NCBI RefSeq assembly: GCF_910591885.1 | Contig: NW_025963692.1 | Span: forward strand, 1 to 64,000 | Reading direction: 5' to 3' | From: Bombus terrestris | Taxonomy: Eukaryota > Arthropoda > Insecta > Hymenoptera > Apidae | DNA: 64,000 bases | Part shown: piece by piece, positions 23,721-37,079 of the stretch | How the letters are laid out: each line of letters starts with the position of its first letter | How positions within the stretch are numbered: position 1 is the first letter of the stretch | Program-made: the position numbers and the translations under genes | The notes under the pieces: model-generated | The model's database searches: none | The model's input: only the letters and a program-made list of their open reading frames with translations | Told to the model about the DNA's origin: nothing

Positions 23721-26700
23721 GTTGACCCACGTTGTCCCACGGTGTCCAACGGTGTCCAACGATGTCCAACGGTGTCCAACGGTGTCCCACGATGTCCACC
23801 GATGTCCAACGGTGTCCAACGGTGTCCAACGGTGTCCCACGGTGTCCAACGATGTCCAACGGTGTCCAACGATGTCCAACGGTGTCCCACGTTGTCCCAC
23901 GTTGTCCCACGTTGTCCCACGGTGTCCAACGATGTCCAACGGTGTCCAACGATGTCCAACGGTGTCCCACGATGTCCAACGATGTCCAACGATGTCCAAC
24001 GGTGTCCAACGGTGTCCCACGTTGTCCCACGTTGTCCCACGTTGTCCTACGGTGTCCAACGATGTCCAACGGTGTCCCACGTTGTCCAACGGTGTCCCAC
24101 GTTGTCCCACGTTGTCCCACGTTGTCCCACGTTGTCCCACGTTGTCCCACGGTGTCCAACGATGTCCAATGGTGTCCCACGTTGTCCCACGTTGTCCCAC
24201 GTTGTCCCACGTTGTCCCACGTTGTCCCACGTTGTCCCACGTTGTCCCACGTTGTCCCACGTTGTCCCACGTTGTCCCACGTTGTCCCACGTTGTCCCAC
24301 GTTGTCCAACGATGTCCAACGGTGTCCAACGGTGTCCCACGATGTCCACCGATGTCCAACGGTGTCCAACGGTGTCCAACGGTGTCCAACGGTGTCCAAC
24401 GATGTCCCACGTTGTCCCACGTTGTCCCACGTTGTCCCACGGTGTCCAACGATGTCCAACGGTGTCCCACGTTGTCCCACGTTGTCCCACGTTGTCCCAC
24501 GTTGTCCCACGTTGTCCCACGTTGTCCCACGTTGTCCCACGATGTCCCACGTTGTCCCACGTTGTCCCACGTTGTCCCACGGTGTCCCACGATGTCCAAC
24601 GGTGTCCAACGATGTCCAACGGTGTCCAACGGTGTCCCACGATGTCCACCGATGTCCAACGGTGTCCAACGGTGTCCAACGGTGTCCAACGGTGTCCAAC
24701 GATGTCCCACGTTGTCCCACGTTGTCCCACGTTGTCCCACGTTGTCCCACGTTGTCCCACGTTGTCCCACGTTGTCCCACGTTGTCCCACGTTGTCCCAC
24801 GTTGTCCCACGTTGTCCCACGTTGTCCCACGTTGTCCCACGGTGTCCAACGATGTCCAGCGGTGTCCAACGGTGTCCCACGGTGTCCAACGGTGTCCAAC
24901 GGTGTCCCACGGTGTCCAACGGTGTCCAACGGTGTCCCACGTTGTCCCACGTTGTCCCACGTTGTCCCACGTTGTCCCACGTTGTCCCACGTTGTCCCAC
25001 GTTGTCCCACGTTGTCCCACGTTGTCCCACGTTGTCCCACGTTGTCCCACGTTGTCCCACGTTGTCCCACGTTGTCCCACGTTGTCCCACGTTGTCCCAC
25101 GTTGTCCCACGGTGTCCAACGGTGTCCAACGGTGTCCAACGGTGTCCAACGATGTCCAACGATGTCCAACGGTGTCCAACGGTGTCCCACGTTGTCCCAC
25201 GTTGTCCCACGGTGTCCAACGATGTCCAACGGTGTCCCACGTTGTCCCACGTTGTCCCACGTTGTCCCACGTTGTCCCACGTTGTTCCATGGTTTCCCAC
25301 GTTGTCCCACGTTGTCCCACGTTGTCCCACGGTGTCCAACGATGTCCAACGGTGTGCAACGGTGTCCCACGGTGTCCAACGGTGTCCCACGTTGTCCCAC
25401 GTTGTCCCACGTTGTCCCACGTTGTCCCACGTTGTCCCACGTTGTCCCACGGTGTCCAACGATGTCCAATGGTGTCCCACGTTGTCCCACGTTGTCCCAC
25501 GTTGTCCCACGTTGTCCCACGTTGTCCCACGTTGTCCCACGTTGTCCCACGTTGTCCCACGTTGTCCCACGTTGTCCCACGTTGTCCCACGTTGTCCCAC
25601 GTTGTCCCACGTTGTCCCACGGTGTCCAACGGTGTCCAACGGTGTCCCACGATGTCCACCGATGTCCAACGGTGTCCAACGGTGTCCAACGGTGTCCAAC
25701 GGTGTCCAACGATGTCCCACGTTGTCCCACGTTGTCCCACGTTGTCCCACGGTGTCCAACGATGTCCAACGGTGTCCCACGTTGTCCCACGTTGTCCCAC
25801 GTTGTCCCACGATGTCCCACGTTGTCCCACGTTGTCCCACGTTGTCCCACGTTGTCCCACGTTGTCCCACGATGTCCCACGTTGTCCCACGTTGTCCCAC
25901 GTTGTCCCACGATGTCCCACGTTGTCCCACGTTGTCCCACGTTGTCCCACGTTGTCCCACGTTGTCCCACGATGTCCCACGTTGTCCCACGTTGTCCCAC
26001 GTTGTCCCACGGTGTCCCACGGTGTCCAACGGTGTCCAACGATGTCCAACGGTGTCCAACGGTGTCCCACGTTGTCCCACGATGTCCCACGTTGTCCCAC
26101 GTTGTCCCACGTTGTCCCACGTTGTCCCACGTTGTCCCACGATGTCCCACGTTGTCCCACGTTGTCCCACGTTGTCCCACGGTGTCCCACGGTGTCCAAC
26201 GGTGTCCAACGATGTCCAACGGTGTCCAACGGTGTCCCACGATGTCCACCGATGTCCAACGGTGTCCAACGGTGTCCAACGGTGTCCAACGGTGTCCAAC
26301 GATGTCCCACGTTGTCCCACGTTGTCCCACGTTGTCCCACGTTGTCCCACGTTGTCCCACGTTGTCCCACGTTGTCCCACGTTGTCCCACGTTGTCCCAC
26401 GTTGTCCCACGTTGTCCCACGTTGTCCCACGTTGTCCGACGGTGTCCAACGATGTCCAGCGGTGTCCAACGGTGTCCCACGGTGTCCAACGGTGTCCAAC
26501 GGTGTCCCACGGTGTCCAACGGTGTCCAACGGTGTCCCACGTTGTCCCACGTTGTCCCACGTTGTCCCACGTTGTCCCACGTTGTCCCACGTTGTCCCAC
26601 GTTGTCCCACGTTGTCCCACGTTGTCCCACGTTGTCCCACGGTGTCCAACGATGTCCAACGGTGTCCAACGGTGTCCCACGGTGTCCAACGGTGTCCAAC

Positions 26701-27399
26701 GATGTCCAACGGTGTCCAACGGTGTTCCACGATGTCCACCGATGTCCAACGGTGTCCAACGGTGTCCAACGGTGTCCAACGGTGTCCAACGGTGCCCACG
26801 TTGTCCCACGTTGTCCCACGTTGTCCCACGGTGTCCAACGATGTCCAACGGTGTCCCACGTTGTCCCACGTTGTCCCACGTTGTCCCACGTTGTCCCACG
26901 TTGTCCCACGTTGTCCCACGTTGTCCCACGTTGTCCCACGTTGTCCCACGTTGTCCCACGTTGTCCCACGTTGTCCCACGGTGTCCAACGGTGTCCAACG
27001 GTGTCCAACGGTGTCCAACGATGTCCAACGATGTCCAACGGTGTCCAACGGTGTCCCACGTTGTCCCACGTTGTCCCACGGTGTCCAACGATGTCCAACG
27101 GTGTCCCACGTTGTCCCACGTTGTCCCACGTTGTCCCACGTTGTCCCACGTTGTTCCATGGTTTCCCACGTTGTCCCACGTTGTCCCACGTTGTCCCACG
27201 GTGTCCAACGATGTCCAACGGTGTCCAACGGTGCCCCACGGTGTCCAACGGTGTCCCACGTTGTCCCACGTTGTCCCACGTTGTCCCACGTTGTCCCACG
27301 TTGTCCCACGTTGTCCAACGGTGTCCCACGGTGTCCAACGGTGTCCCACGTTGTCCCACGTTGTCCCACGTTGTCCCACGTTGTCCCACGTTGTCCCAC
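23721..27399 (+). repeat. Higher-order repeat interval 2 (3,679 bp)
   Basis: Starts at the GTTGACCCAC unit and ends where the next one begins at 27,400. GGTGCCCCAC lies at 27,230, 170 bp before the end. The GGTGTGCAAC unit at 25,351 lies 1,630 bp in, against 1,631 in interval 3 and 1,641 in interval 5. The 9-bp unit at 26,791 is a copy of the one at 23,112. Its first ~320 bp look identical to the start of interval 3. Confidence 0.85.
26791..26799 (+). other. 9-bp unit GGTGCCCAC, copy of the one at 23,112
   Basis: Same deletion as at 23,112 and 3,679 bp away, matching the length of higher-order interval 2. The flanking unit order agrees, apart from GGTGTTCCAC just upstream at 26,721. Confidence 0.9.
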
Positions 27400-30300
27400 G
27401 TTGACCCACGTTGTCCCACGGTGTCCAACGGTGTCCAACGATGTCCAACGGTGTCCAACGGTGTCCCACGATGTCCACCGATGTCCAACGGTGTCCAACG
27501 GTGTCCAACGGTGTCCCACGGTGTCCAACGATGTCCAACGGTGTCCAACGATGTCCAACGGTGTCCCACGTTGTCCCACGTTGTCCCACGTTGTCCCACG
27601 GTGTCCAACGATGTCCAACGGTGTCCAACGATGTCCAACGGTGTCCCACGATGTCCAACGATGTCCAACGATGTCCAACGGTGTCCAACGGTGTCCCACG
27701 TTGTCCCACGTTGTCCCACGTTGTCCTACGGTGTCCAACGATGTCCAACGGTGTCCCACGTTGTCCAACGGTGTCCCACGTTGTCCCACGTTGTCCCACG
27801 TTGTCCCACGTTGTCCCACGTTGTCCCACGGTGTCCAACGATGTCCAATGGTGTCCCACGTTGTCCCACGTTGTCCCACGTTGTCCCACGTTGTCCCACG
27901 TTGTCCCACGTTGTCCCACGTTGTCCCACGTTGTCCCACGTTGTCCCACGTTGTCCCACGTTGTCCCACGTTGTCCCACGTTGTCCCACGGTGTCCAACG
28001 GTGTCCAACGGTGTCCCACGATGTCCACCGATGTCCAACGGTGTCCAACGGTGTCCAACGGTGTCCAACGGTGTCCAACGATGTCCCACGTTGTCCCACG
28101 TTGTCCCACGTTGTCCCACGGTGTCCAACGATGTCCAACGGTGTCCCACGTTGTCCCACGTTGTCCCACGTTGTCCCACGTTGTCCCACGTTGTCCCACG
28201 TTGTCCCACGTTGTCCCACGATGTCCCACGTTGTCCCACGTTGTCCCACGTTGTCCCACGGTGTCCCACGGTGTCCAACGGTGTCCAACGATGTCCAACG
28301 GTGTCCAACGGTGTCCCACGATGTCCACCGATGTCCAACGGTGTCCAACGGTGTCCAACGGTGTCCAACGGTGTCCAACGATGTCCCACGTTGTCCCACG
28401 TTGTCCCACGTTGTCCCACGTTGTCCCACGTTGTCCCACGTTGTCCCACGTTGTCCCACGTTGTCCCACGTTGTCCCACGTTGTCCCACGTTGTCCCACG
28501 TTGTCCCACGTTGTCCCACGGTGTCCAACGATGTCCAGCGGTGTCCAACGGTGTCCCACGGTGTCCAACGGTGTCCAACGGTGTCCCACGGTGTCCAACG
28601 GTGTCCAACGGTGTCCCACGTTGTCCCACGTTGTCCCACGTTGTCCCACGTTGTCCCACGTTGTCCCACGTTGTCCCACGTTGTCCCACGTTGTCCCACG
28701 TTGTCCCACGTTGTCCCACGTTGTCCCACGTTGTCCCACGTTGTCCCACGTTGTCCCACGTTGTCCCACGTTGTCCCACGTTGTCCCACGGTGTCCAACG
28801 GTGTCCAACGGTGTCCAACGGTGTCCAACGATGTCCAACGATGTCCAACGGTGTCCAACGGTGTCCCACGTTGTCCCACGTTGTCCCACGGTGTCCAACG
28901 ATGTCCAACGGTGTCCCACGTTGTCCCACGTTGTCCCACGTTGTCCCACGTTGTCCCACGTTGTTCCATGGTTTCCCACGTTGTCCCACGTTGTCCCACG
29001 TTGTCCCACGGTGTCCAACGATGTCCAACGGTGTGCAACGGTGTCCCACGGTGTCCAACGGTGTCCCACGTTGTCCCACGTTGTCCCACGTTGTCCCACG
29101 TTGTCCCACGTTGTCCCACGTTGTCCAACGGTGTCCCACGGTGTCCAACGGTGTCCCACGTTGTCCCACGTTGTCCCACGTTGTCCCACGTTGTCCCACG
29201 TTGTCCCACGTTGTCCCACGTTGTCCCACGGTGTCCAACGGTGTCCAACGATGTCCAACGGTGTCCAACGGTGTCCCACGATGTCCACCGATGTCCAACG
29301 GTGTCCAACGGTGTCCAACGGTGTCCCACGGTGTCCAACGATGTCCAACGGTTTCCAACGATGTCCAACGGTGTCCCACGTTGTCCCACGTTGTCCCACG
29401 TTGTCCCACGGTGTCCAACGATGTCCAACGGTGTCCAACGATGTCCAACGGTGTCCCACGTTGTCCAACGGTGTCCCACGTTGTCCCACGTTGTCCCACG
29501 TTGTCCCACGTTGTCCCACGGTGTCCAACGATGTCCAACGGTGTCCCACGTTGTCCCACGTTGTCCCACGTTGTCCCACGGTGTCCAACGATGTCCAACG
29601 GTGTCCAACGATGTCCAACGGTGTCCCACGATGTCCAACGATGTCCAACGATGTCCAACGGTGTCCAACGGTGTCCCACGTTGTCCCACGTTGTCCCACG
29701 TTGTCCTACGGTGTCCAACGATGTCCAACGGTGTCCCACGCTGTCCCACGGTGTCCCACGTTGTCCCACGTTGTCCCACGTTGTCCCACGTTGTCCCACG
29801 GTGTCCAACGATGTCCAACGGTGTCCCACGTTGTCCCACGTTGTCCCACGTTGTCCCACGTTGTCCCACGGTGTCCAACGGTGTCCAACGGTGTCCAACG
29901 GTGTCCAACGATGTCCAACGATGTCCAACGGTGTCCAACGGTGTCCCACGTTGTCCCACGTTGTCCCACGGTGTCCAACGATGTCCAACGGTGTCCCACG
30001 TTGTCCCACGTTGTCCCACGTTGTCCCACGTTGTCCCACGTTGTTCCATGGTTTCCCACGTTGTCCCACGTTGTCCCACGGTGTCCAACGATGTCCAACG
30101 GTGTCCAACGGTGTCCCACGGTGTCCAACGGTGTCCAACGATGTCCAACGGTGTCCAACGGTGTCCCACGATGTCCACCGATGTCCAACGGTGTCCAACG
30201 GTGTCCAACGGTGTCCAACGGTGTCCAACGGTGTCCCACGTTGTCCCACGTTGTCCCACGTTGTCCCACGGTGTCCAACGATGTCCAACGGTGTCCCACG

Positions 30301-30849
30301 TTGTCCCACGTTGTCCCACGTTGTCCCACGTTGTCCCACGTTGTCCCACGTTGTCCCACGTTGTCCCACGTTGTCCCACGTTGTCCCACGTTGTCCCACG
30401 TTGTCCCACGTTGTCCCACGTTGTCCCACGGTGTCCAACGGTGTCCAACGGTGTCCAACGGTGTCCAACGATGTCCAACGATGTCCAACGGTGTCCAACG
30501 GTGTCCCACGTTGTCCCACGTTGTCCCACGGTGTCCAACGATGTCCAACGGTGTCCCACGTTGTCCCACGTTGTCCCACGTTGTCCCACGTTGTCCCACG
30601 TTGTTCCATGGTTTCCCACGTTGTCCCACGTTGTCCCACGTTGTCCCACGGTGTCCAACGATGTCCAACGGTGTCCAACGGTGCCCCACGGTGTCCAACG
30701 GTGTCCCACGTTGTCCCACGTTGTCCCACGTTGTCCCACGTTGTCCCACGTTGTCCCACGTTGTCCAACGGTGTCCCACGGTGTCCAACGGTGTCCCACG
30801 TTGTCCCACGTTGTCCCACGTTGTCCCACGTTGTCCCACGTTGTCCCAC
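27400..30849 (+). repeat. Higher-order repeat interval 3 (3,450 bp)
   Basis: Contains GGTGTGCAAC at 29,030, GGTTTCCAAC at 29,350, CCATGG cassettes at 28,961, 30,041 and 30,601, and GGTGCCCCAC at 30,680. Its closest relative is interval 5, two intervals away and 6,220 bp downstream, which carries the same markers at offsets larger by one unit. A private change is the CTGTCCCACG junction at 29,751. Confidence 0.85.
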
Positions 30850-33619
30850 GTTGACCCACGTTGTCCCACGGTGTCCAACGGTGTCCAACGATGTCCAACG
30901 GTGTCCAACGGTGTCCCACGATGTCCACCGATGTCCAACGGTGTCCAACGGTGTCCAACGGTGTCCCACGGTGTCCAACGATGTCCAACGGTGTCCAACG
31001 ATGTCCAACGGTGTCCCACGTTGTCCCACGTTGTCCCACGTTGTCCCACGGTGTCCAACGATGTCCAACGGTGTCCAACGATGTCCATCGGTGTCCCACG
31101 ATGTCCAACGATGTCCAACGATGTCCAACGGTGTCCAACGGTGTCCCACGTTGTCCCACGTTGTCCCACGTTGTCCTACGGTGTCCAACGATGTCCAACG
31201 GTGTCCCACGTTGTCCAACGGTGTCCCACGTTGTCCCACGTTGTCCCACGTTGTCCCACGGTGTCCAACGATGTCCAATGGTGTCCCACGTTGTCCCACG
31301 TTGTCCCACGTTGTCCCACGTTGTCCCACGTTGTCCCACGTTGTCCCACGTTGTCCCACGTTGTCCCACGTTGTCCCACGTTGTCCCACGTTGTCCCACG
31401 TTGTCCCACGTTGTCCCACGTTGTCCCACGGTGTCCAACGGTGTCCAACGGTGTCCCACGATGTCCACCGATGTCCAACGGTGTCCAACGGTGTCCAACG
31501 GTGTCCAACGGTGTCCAACGATGTCCCACGTTGTCCCACGTTGTCCCACGTTGTCCCACGGTGTCCAACGATGTCCAACGGTGTCCCACGTTGTCCCACG
31601 TTGTCCCACGTTGTCCCACGTTGTCCCACGTTGTCCCACGTTGTCCCACGTTGTCCTACGGTGTCCAACGATGTCCAACGGTGTCCCACGTTGTCCAACG
31701 GTGTCCCACGTTGTCCCACGTTGTCCCACGTTGTCCCACGGTGTCCAACGATGTCCAATGGTGTCCCACGTTGTCCCACGTTGTCCCACGTTGTCCCACG
31801 ATGTCCCACGTTGTCCCACGTTGTCCCACGTTGTCCCACGGTGTCCCACGGTGTCCAACGGTGTCCAACGATGTCCAACGGTGTCCAACGGTGTCCCACG
31901 TTGTCCCACGTTGTCCCACGGTGTCCAACGATGTCCAACGGTGTCCCACGTTGTCCCACGTTGTCCCACGTTGTCCAACGATGTCCAACGGTGTCCAACG
32001 GTGTCCCACGTTGTCCCACGTTGTCCCACGTTGTCCTACGGTGTCCAACGATGTCCAACGGTGTCCCACGTTGTCCAACGGTGTCCCACGTTGTCCCACG
32101 TTGTCCCACGTTGTCCCACGGTGTCCAACGATGTCCAATGGTGTCCCACGTTGTCCCACGTTGTCCCACGTTGTCCCACGATGTCCCACGTTGTCCCACG
32201 TTGTCCCACGTTGTCCCACGGTGTCCCACGGTGTCCAACGGTGTCCAACGATGTCCAACGGTGTCCAACGGTGTCCCACGTTGTCCCACGATGTCCCACG
32301 TTGTCCCACGTTGTCCCACGTTGTCCCACGTTGTCCCACGTTGTCCCACGATGTCCCACGTTGTCCCACGTTGTCCCACGTTGTCCCACGGTGTCCCACG
32401 GTGTCCAACGGTGTCCAACGATGTCCAACGGTGTCCAACGGTGTCCCACGATGTCCACCGATGTCCAACGGTGTCCAACGGTGTCCAACGGTGTCCAACG
32501 GTGTCCAACGATGTCCCACGTTGTCCCACGTTGTCCCACGTTGTCCCACGTTGTCCCACGTTGTCCCACGTTGTCCCACGTTGTCCCACGTTGTCCCACG
32601 TTGTCCCACGTTGTCCCACGTTGTCCCACGTTGTCCCACGTTGTCCCACGGTGTCCAACGATGTCCAGCGGTGTCCAACGGTGTCCCACGGTGTCCAACG
32701 GTGTCCAACGGTGTCCCACGGTGTCCAACGGTGTCCAACGGTGTCCCACGTTGTCCCACGTTGTCCCACGTTGTCCCACGTTGTCCCACGTTGTCCCACG
32801 TTGTCCCACGTTGTCCCACGTTGTCCCACGTTGTCCCACGTTGTCCCACGTTGTCCCACGGTGTCCAACGGTGTCCAACGGTGTCCAACGGTGTCCCACG
32901 GTGTCCAACGGTGTCCAACGATGTCCAACGGTGTCCAACGGTGTCCCACGATGTCCACCGATGTCCAACGGTGTCCAACGGTGTCCAACGGTGTCCAACG
33001 GTGTCCAACGGTGTCCCACGTTGTCCCACGTTGTCCCACGTTGTCCCACGGTGTCCAACGATGTCCAACGGTGTCCCACGTTGTCCCACGTTGTCCCACG
33101 TTGTCCCACGTTGTCCCACGTTGTCCCACGTTGTCCCACGTTGTCCCACGTTGTCCCACGTTGTCCCACGTTGTCCCACGTTGTCCCACGTTGTCCCACG
33201 GTGTCCAACGGTGTCCAACGGTGTCCAACGGTGTCCAACGATGTCCAACGATGTCCAACGGTGTCCAACGGTGTCCCACGTTGTCCCACGTTGTCCCACG
33301 GTGTCCAACGATGTCCAACGGTGTCCCACGTTGTCCCACGTTGTCCCACGTTGTCCCACGTTGTCCCACGTTGTTCCATGGTTTCCCACGTTGTCCCACG
33401 TTGTCCCACGTTGTCCCACGGTGTCCAACGATGTCCAACGGTGTCCAACGGTGCCCCACGGTGTCCAACGGTGTCCCACGTTGTCCCACGTTGTCCCACG
33501 TTGTCCCACGTTGTCCCACGTTGTCCCACGTTGTCCAACGGTGTCCCACGGTGTCCAACGGTGTCCCACGTTGTCCCACGTTGTCCCACGTTGTCCCACG
33601 TTGTCCCACGTTGTCCCAC
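30850..33619 (+). repeat. Higher-order repeat interval 4 (2,770 bp, shortened and rearranged)
   Basis: It begins with the same unit order as intervals 2, 3 and 5 but lacks the GGTGTGCAAC and GGTTTCCAAC markers. It carries GATGTCCATC at 31,080 and three CCAATGG units (31,279, 31,759, 32,139), with GTTGTCCTAC at 31,170, 31,650 and 32,030. These closely spaced recurrences suggest internal duplications of about 480 and 380 bp, plus loss of other parts. It ends with the GGTGCCCCAC (33,450) to GTTGACCCAC signature. Confidence 0.75.
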
Positions 33620-36600
33620 GTTGACCCACGTTGTCCCACGGTGTCCAACGGTGTCCAACGATGTCCAACGGTGTCCAACGGTGTCCCACGATGTCCACCG
33701 ATGTCCAACGGTGTCCAACGGTGTCCAACGGTGTCCCACGGTGTCCAACGATGTCCAACGGTGTCCAACGATGTCCAACGGTGTCCCACGTTGTCCCACG
33801 TTGTCCCACGTTGTCCCACGGTGTCCAACGATGTCCAACGGTGTCCAACGATGTCCAACGGTGTCCCACGATGTCCAACGATGTCCAACGATGTCCAACG
33901 GTGTCCAACGGTGTCCCACGTTGTCCCACGTTGTCCCACGTTGTCCTACGGTGTCCAACGATGTCCAACGGTGTCCCACGTTGTCCAACGGTGTCCCACG
34001 TTGTCCCACGTTGTCCCACGTTGTCCCACGTTGTCCCACGTTGTCCCACGGTGTCCAACGATGTCCAATGGTGTCCCACGGTGTCCCACGTTGTCCCACG
34101 TTGTCCCACGTTGTCCCACGTTGTCCCACGTTGTCCCACGTTGTCCCACGTTGTCCCACGTTGTCCCACGTTGTCCCACGTTGTCCCACGTTGTCCCACG
34201 TTGTCCCACGTTGTCCCACGGTGTCCAACGGTGTCCAACGGTGTCCCACGATGTCCACCGATGTCCAACGGTGTCCAACGGTGTCCAACGGTGTCCAACG
34301 GTGTCCAACGATGTCCCACGTTGTCCCACGTTGTCCCACGTTGTCCCACGGTGTCCAACGATGTCCCACGGTGTCCCACGTTGTCCCACGTTGTCCCACG
34401 TTGTCCCACGTTGTCCCACGTTGTCCCACGTTGTCCCACGTTGTCCCACGATGTCCCACGTTGTCCCACGTTGTCCCACGTTGTCCCACGGTGTCCCACG
34501 GTGTCCAACGGTGTCCAACGATGTCCAACGGTGTCCAACGGTGTCCCACGATGTCCACCGATGTCCAACGGTGTCCAACGGTGTCCAACGGTGTCCAACG
34601 GTGTCCAACGATGTCCCACGTTGTCCCACGTTGTCCCACGTTGTCCCACGTTGTCCCACGTTGTCCCACGTTGTCCCACGTTGTCCCACGTTGTCCCACG
34701 TTGTCCCACGTTGTCCCACGTTGTCCCACGTTGTCCCACGTTGTCCCACGGTGTCCAACGATGTCCAGCGGTGTCCAACGGTGTCCCACGGTGTCCAACG
34801 GTGTCCAACGGTGTCCCACGGTGTCCAACGGTGTCCAACGGTGTCCCACGTTGTCCCACGTTGTCCCACGTTGTCCCACGTTGTCCCACGTTGTCCCACG
34901 TTGTCCCACGTTGTCCCACGTTGTCCCACGTTGTCCCACGTTGTCCCACGTTGTCCCACGTTGTCCCACGTTGTCCCACGTTGTCCCACGTTGTCCCACG
35001 TTGTCCCACGTTGTCCCACGGTGTCCAACGGTGTCCAACGGTGTCCAACGGTGTCCAACGATGTCCAACGATGTCCAACGGTGTCCAACGGTGTCCCACG
35101 TTGTCCCACGTTGTCCCACGGTGTCCAACGATGTCCAACGGTGTCCCACGTTGTCCCACGTTGTCCCACGTTGTCCCACGTTGTCCCACGTTGTTCCATG
35201 GTTTCCCACGTTGTCCCACGTTGTCCCACGTTGTCCCACGGTGTCCAACGATGTCCAACGGTGTGCAACGGTGTCCCACGGTGTCCAACGGTGTCCCACG
35301 TTGTCCCACGTTGTCCCACGTTGTCCCACGTTGTCCCACGTTGTCCCACGTTGTCCAACGGTGTCCCACGGTGTCCAACGGTGTCCCACGTTGTCCCACG
35401 TTGTCCCACGTTGTCCCACGTTGTCCCACGTTGTCCCACGTTGTCCCACGTTGTCCCACGGTGTCCAACGGTGTCCAACGATGTCCAACGGTGTCCAACG
35501 GTGTCCCACGATGTCCACCGATGTCCAACGGTGTCCAACGGTGTCCAACGGTGTCCCACGGTGTCCAACGATGTCCAACGGTTTCCAACGATGTCCAACG
35601 GTGTCCCACGTTGTCCCACGTTGTCCCACGTTGTCCCACGGTGTCCAACGATGTCCAACGGTGTCCAACGATGTCCAACGGTGTCCCACGTTGTCCAACG
35701 GTGTCCCACGTTGTCCCACGTTGTCCCACGTTGTCCCACGTTGTCCCACGGTGTCCAACGATGTCCAACGGTGTCCCACGTTGTCCCACGTTGTCCCACG
35801 TTGTCCCACGGTGTCCAACGATGTCCAACGGTGTCCAACGATGTCCAACGGTGTCCCACGATGTCCAACGATGTCCAACGATGTCCAACGGTGTCCAACG
35901 GTGTCCCACGTTGTCCCACGTTGTCCCACGTTGTCCTACGGTGTCCAACGATGTCCAACGGTGTCCCACGTTGTCCAACGGTGTCCCACGTTGTCCCACG
36001 TTGTCCCACGTTGTCCCACGTTGTCCCACGGTGTCCAACGATGTCCAACGGTGTCCCACGTTGTCCCACGTTGTCCCACGTTGTCCCACGTTGTCCCACG
36101 GTGTCCAACGGTGTCCAACGGTGTCCAACGGTGTCCAACGATGTCCAACGATGTCCAACGGTGTCCAACGGTGTCCCACGTTGTCCCACGTTGTCCCACG
36201 GTGTCCAACGATGTCCAACGGTGTCCCACGTTGTCCCACGTTGTCCCACGTTGTCCCACGTTGTCCCACGTTGTTCCATGGTTTCCCACGTTGTCCCACG
36301 TTGTCCCACGGTGTCCAACGATGTCCAACGGTGTCCAACGGTGTCCCACGGTGTCCAACGGTGTCCAACGATGTCCAACGGTGTCCAACGGTGTCCCACG
36401 ATGTCCACCGATGTCCAACGGTGTCCAACGGTGTCCAACGGTGTCCAACGGTGTCCAACGGTGTCCCACGTTGTCCCACGTTGTCCCACGTTGTCCCACG
36501 GTGTCCAACGATGTCCAACGGTGTCCCACGTTGTCCCACGTTGTCCCACGTTGTCCCACGTTGTCCCACGTTGTCCCACGTTGTCCCACGTTGTCCCACG

Positions 36601-37079
36601 TTGTCCCACGTTGTCCCACGTTGTCCCACGTTGTCCCACGTTGTCCCACGTTGTCCCACGGTGTCCAACGGTGTCCAACGGTGTCCAACGGTGTCCAACG
36701 ATGTCCAACGATGTCCAACGGTGTCCAACGGTGTCCCACGTTGTCCCACGTTGTCCCACGGTGTCCAACGATGTCCAACGGTGTCCCACGTTGTCCCACG
36801 TTGTCCCACGTTGTCCCACGTTGTCCCACGTTGTTCCATGGTTTCCCACGTTGTCCCACGTTGTCCCACGTTGTCCCACGGTGTCCAACGATGTCCAACG
36901 GTGTCCAACGGTGCCCCACGGTGTCCAACGGTGTCCCACGTTGTCCCACGTTGTCCCACGTTGTCCCACGTTGTCCCACGTTGTCCCACGTTGTCCAACG
37001 GTGTCCCACGGTGTCCAACGGTGTCCCACGTTGTCCCACGTTGTCCCACGTTGTCCCACGTTGTCCCACGTTGTCCCAC
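33620..37079 (+). repeat. Higher-order repeat interval 5 (3,460 bp)
   Basis: Near-copy of interval 3, with GGTGTGCAAC at 35,260, GGTTTCCAAC at 35,580, CCATGG cassettes at 35,191, 36,271 and 36,831, and GGTGCCCCAC at 36,910. Interval 3 markers are displaced here by 10 bp, one whole unit. Private substitutions include GGTGTCCCAC at about 34,080 and GATGTCCCAC at about 34,360. Confidence 0.85.

Noticed and set aside
22..33624. Open reading frame of 11,200 codons on the + strand, with two others of 6,600-7,900 codons overlapping it in the other frames
   Set aside because: All three frames are open over the same DNA and give the same rotating decapeptide. Variable unit positions visit every codon position in turn, register shifts are tolerated, and there is no promoter, splice or codon signal. 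The frames follow from a stop-free decamer.
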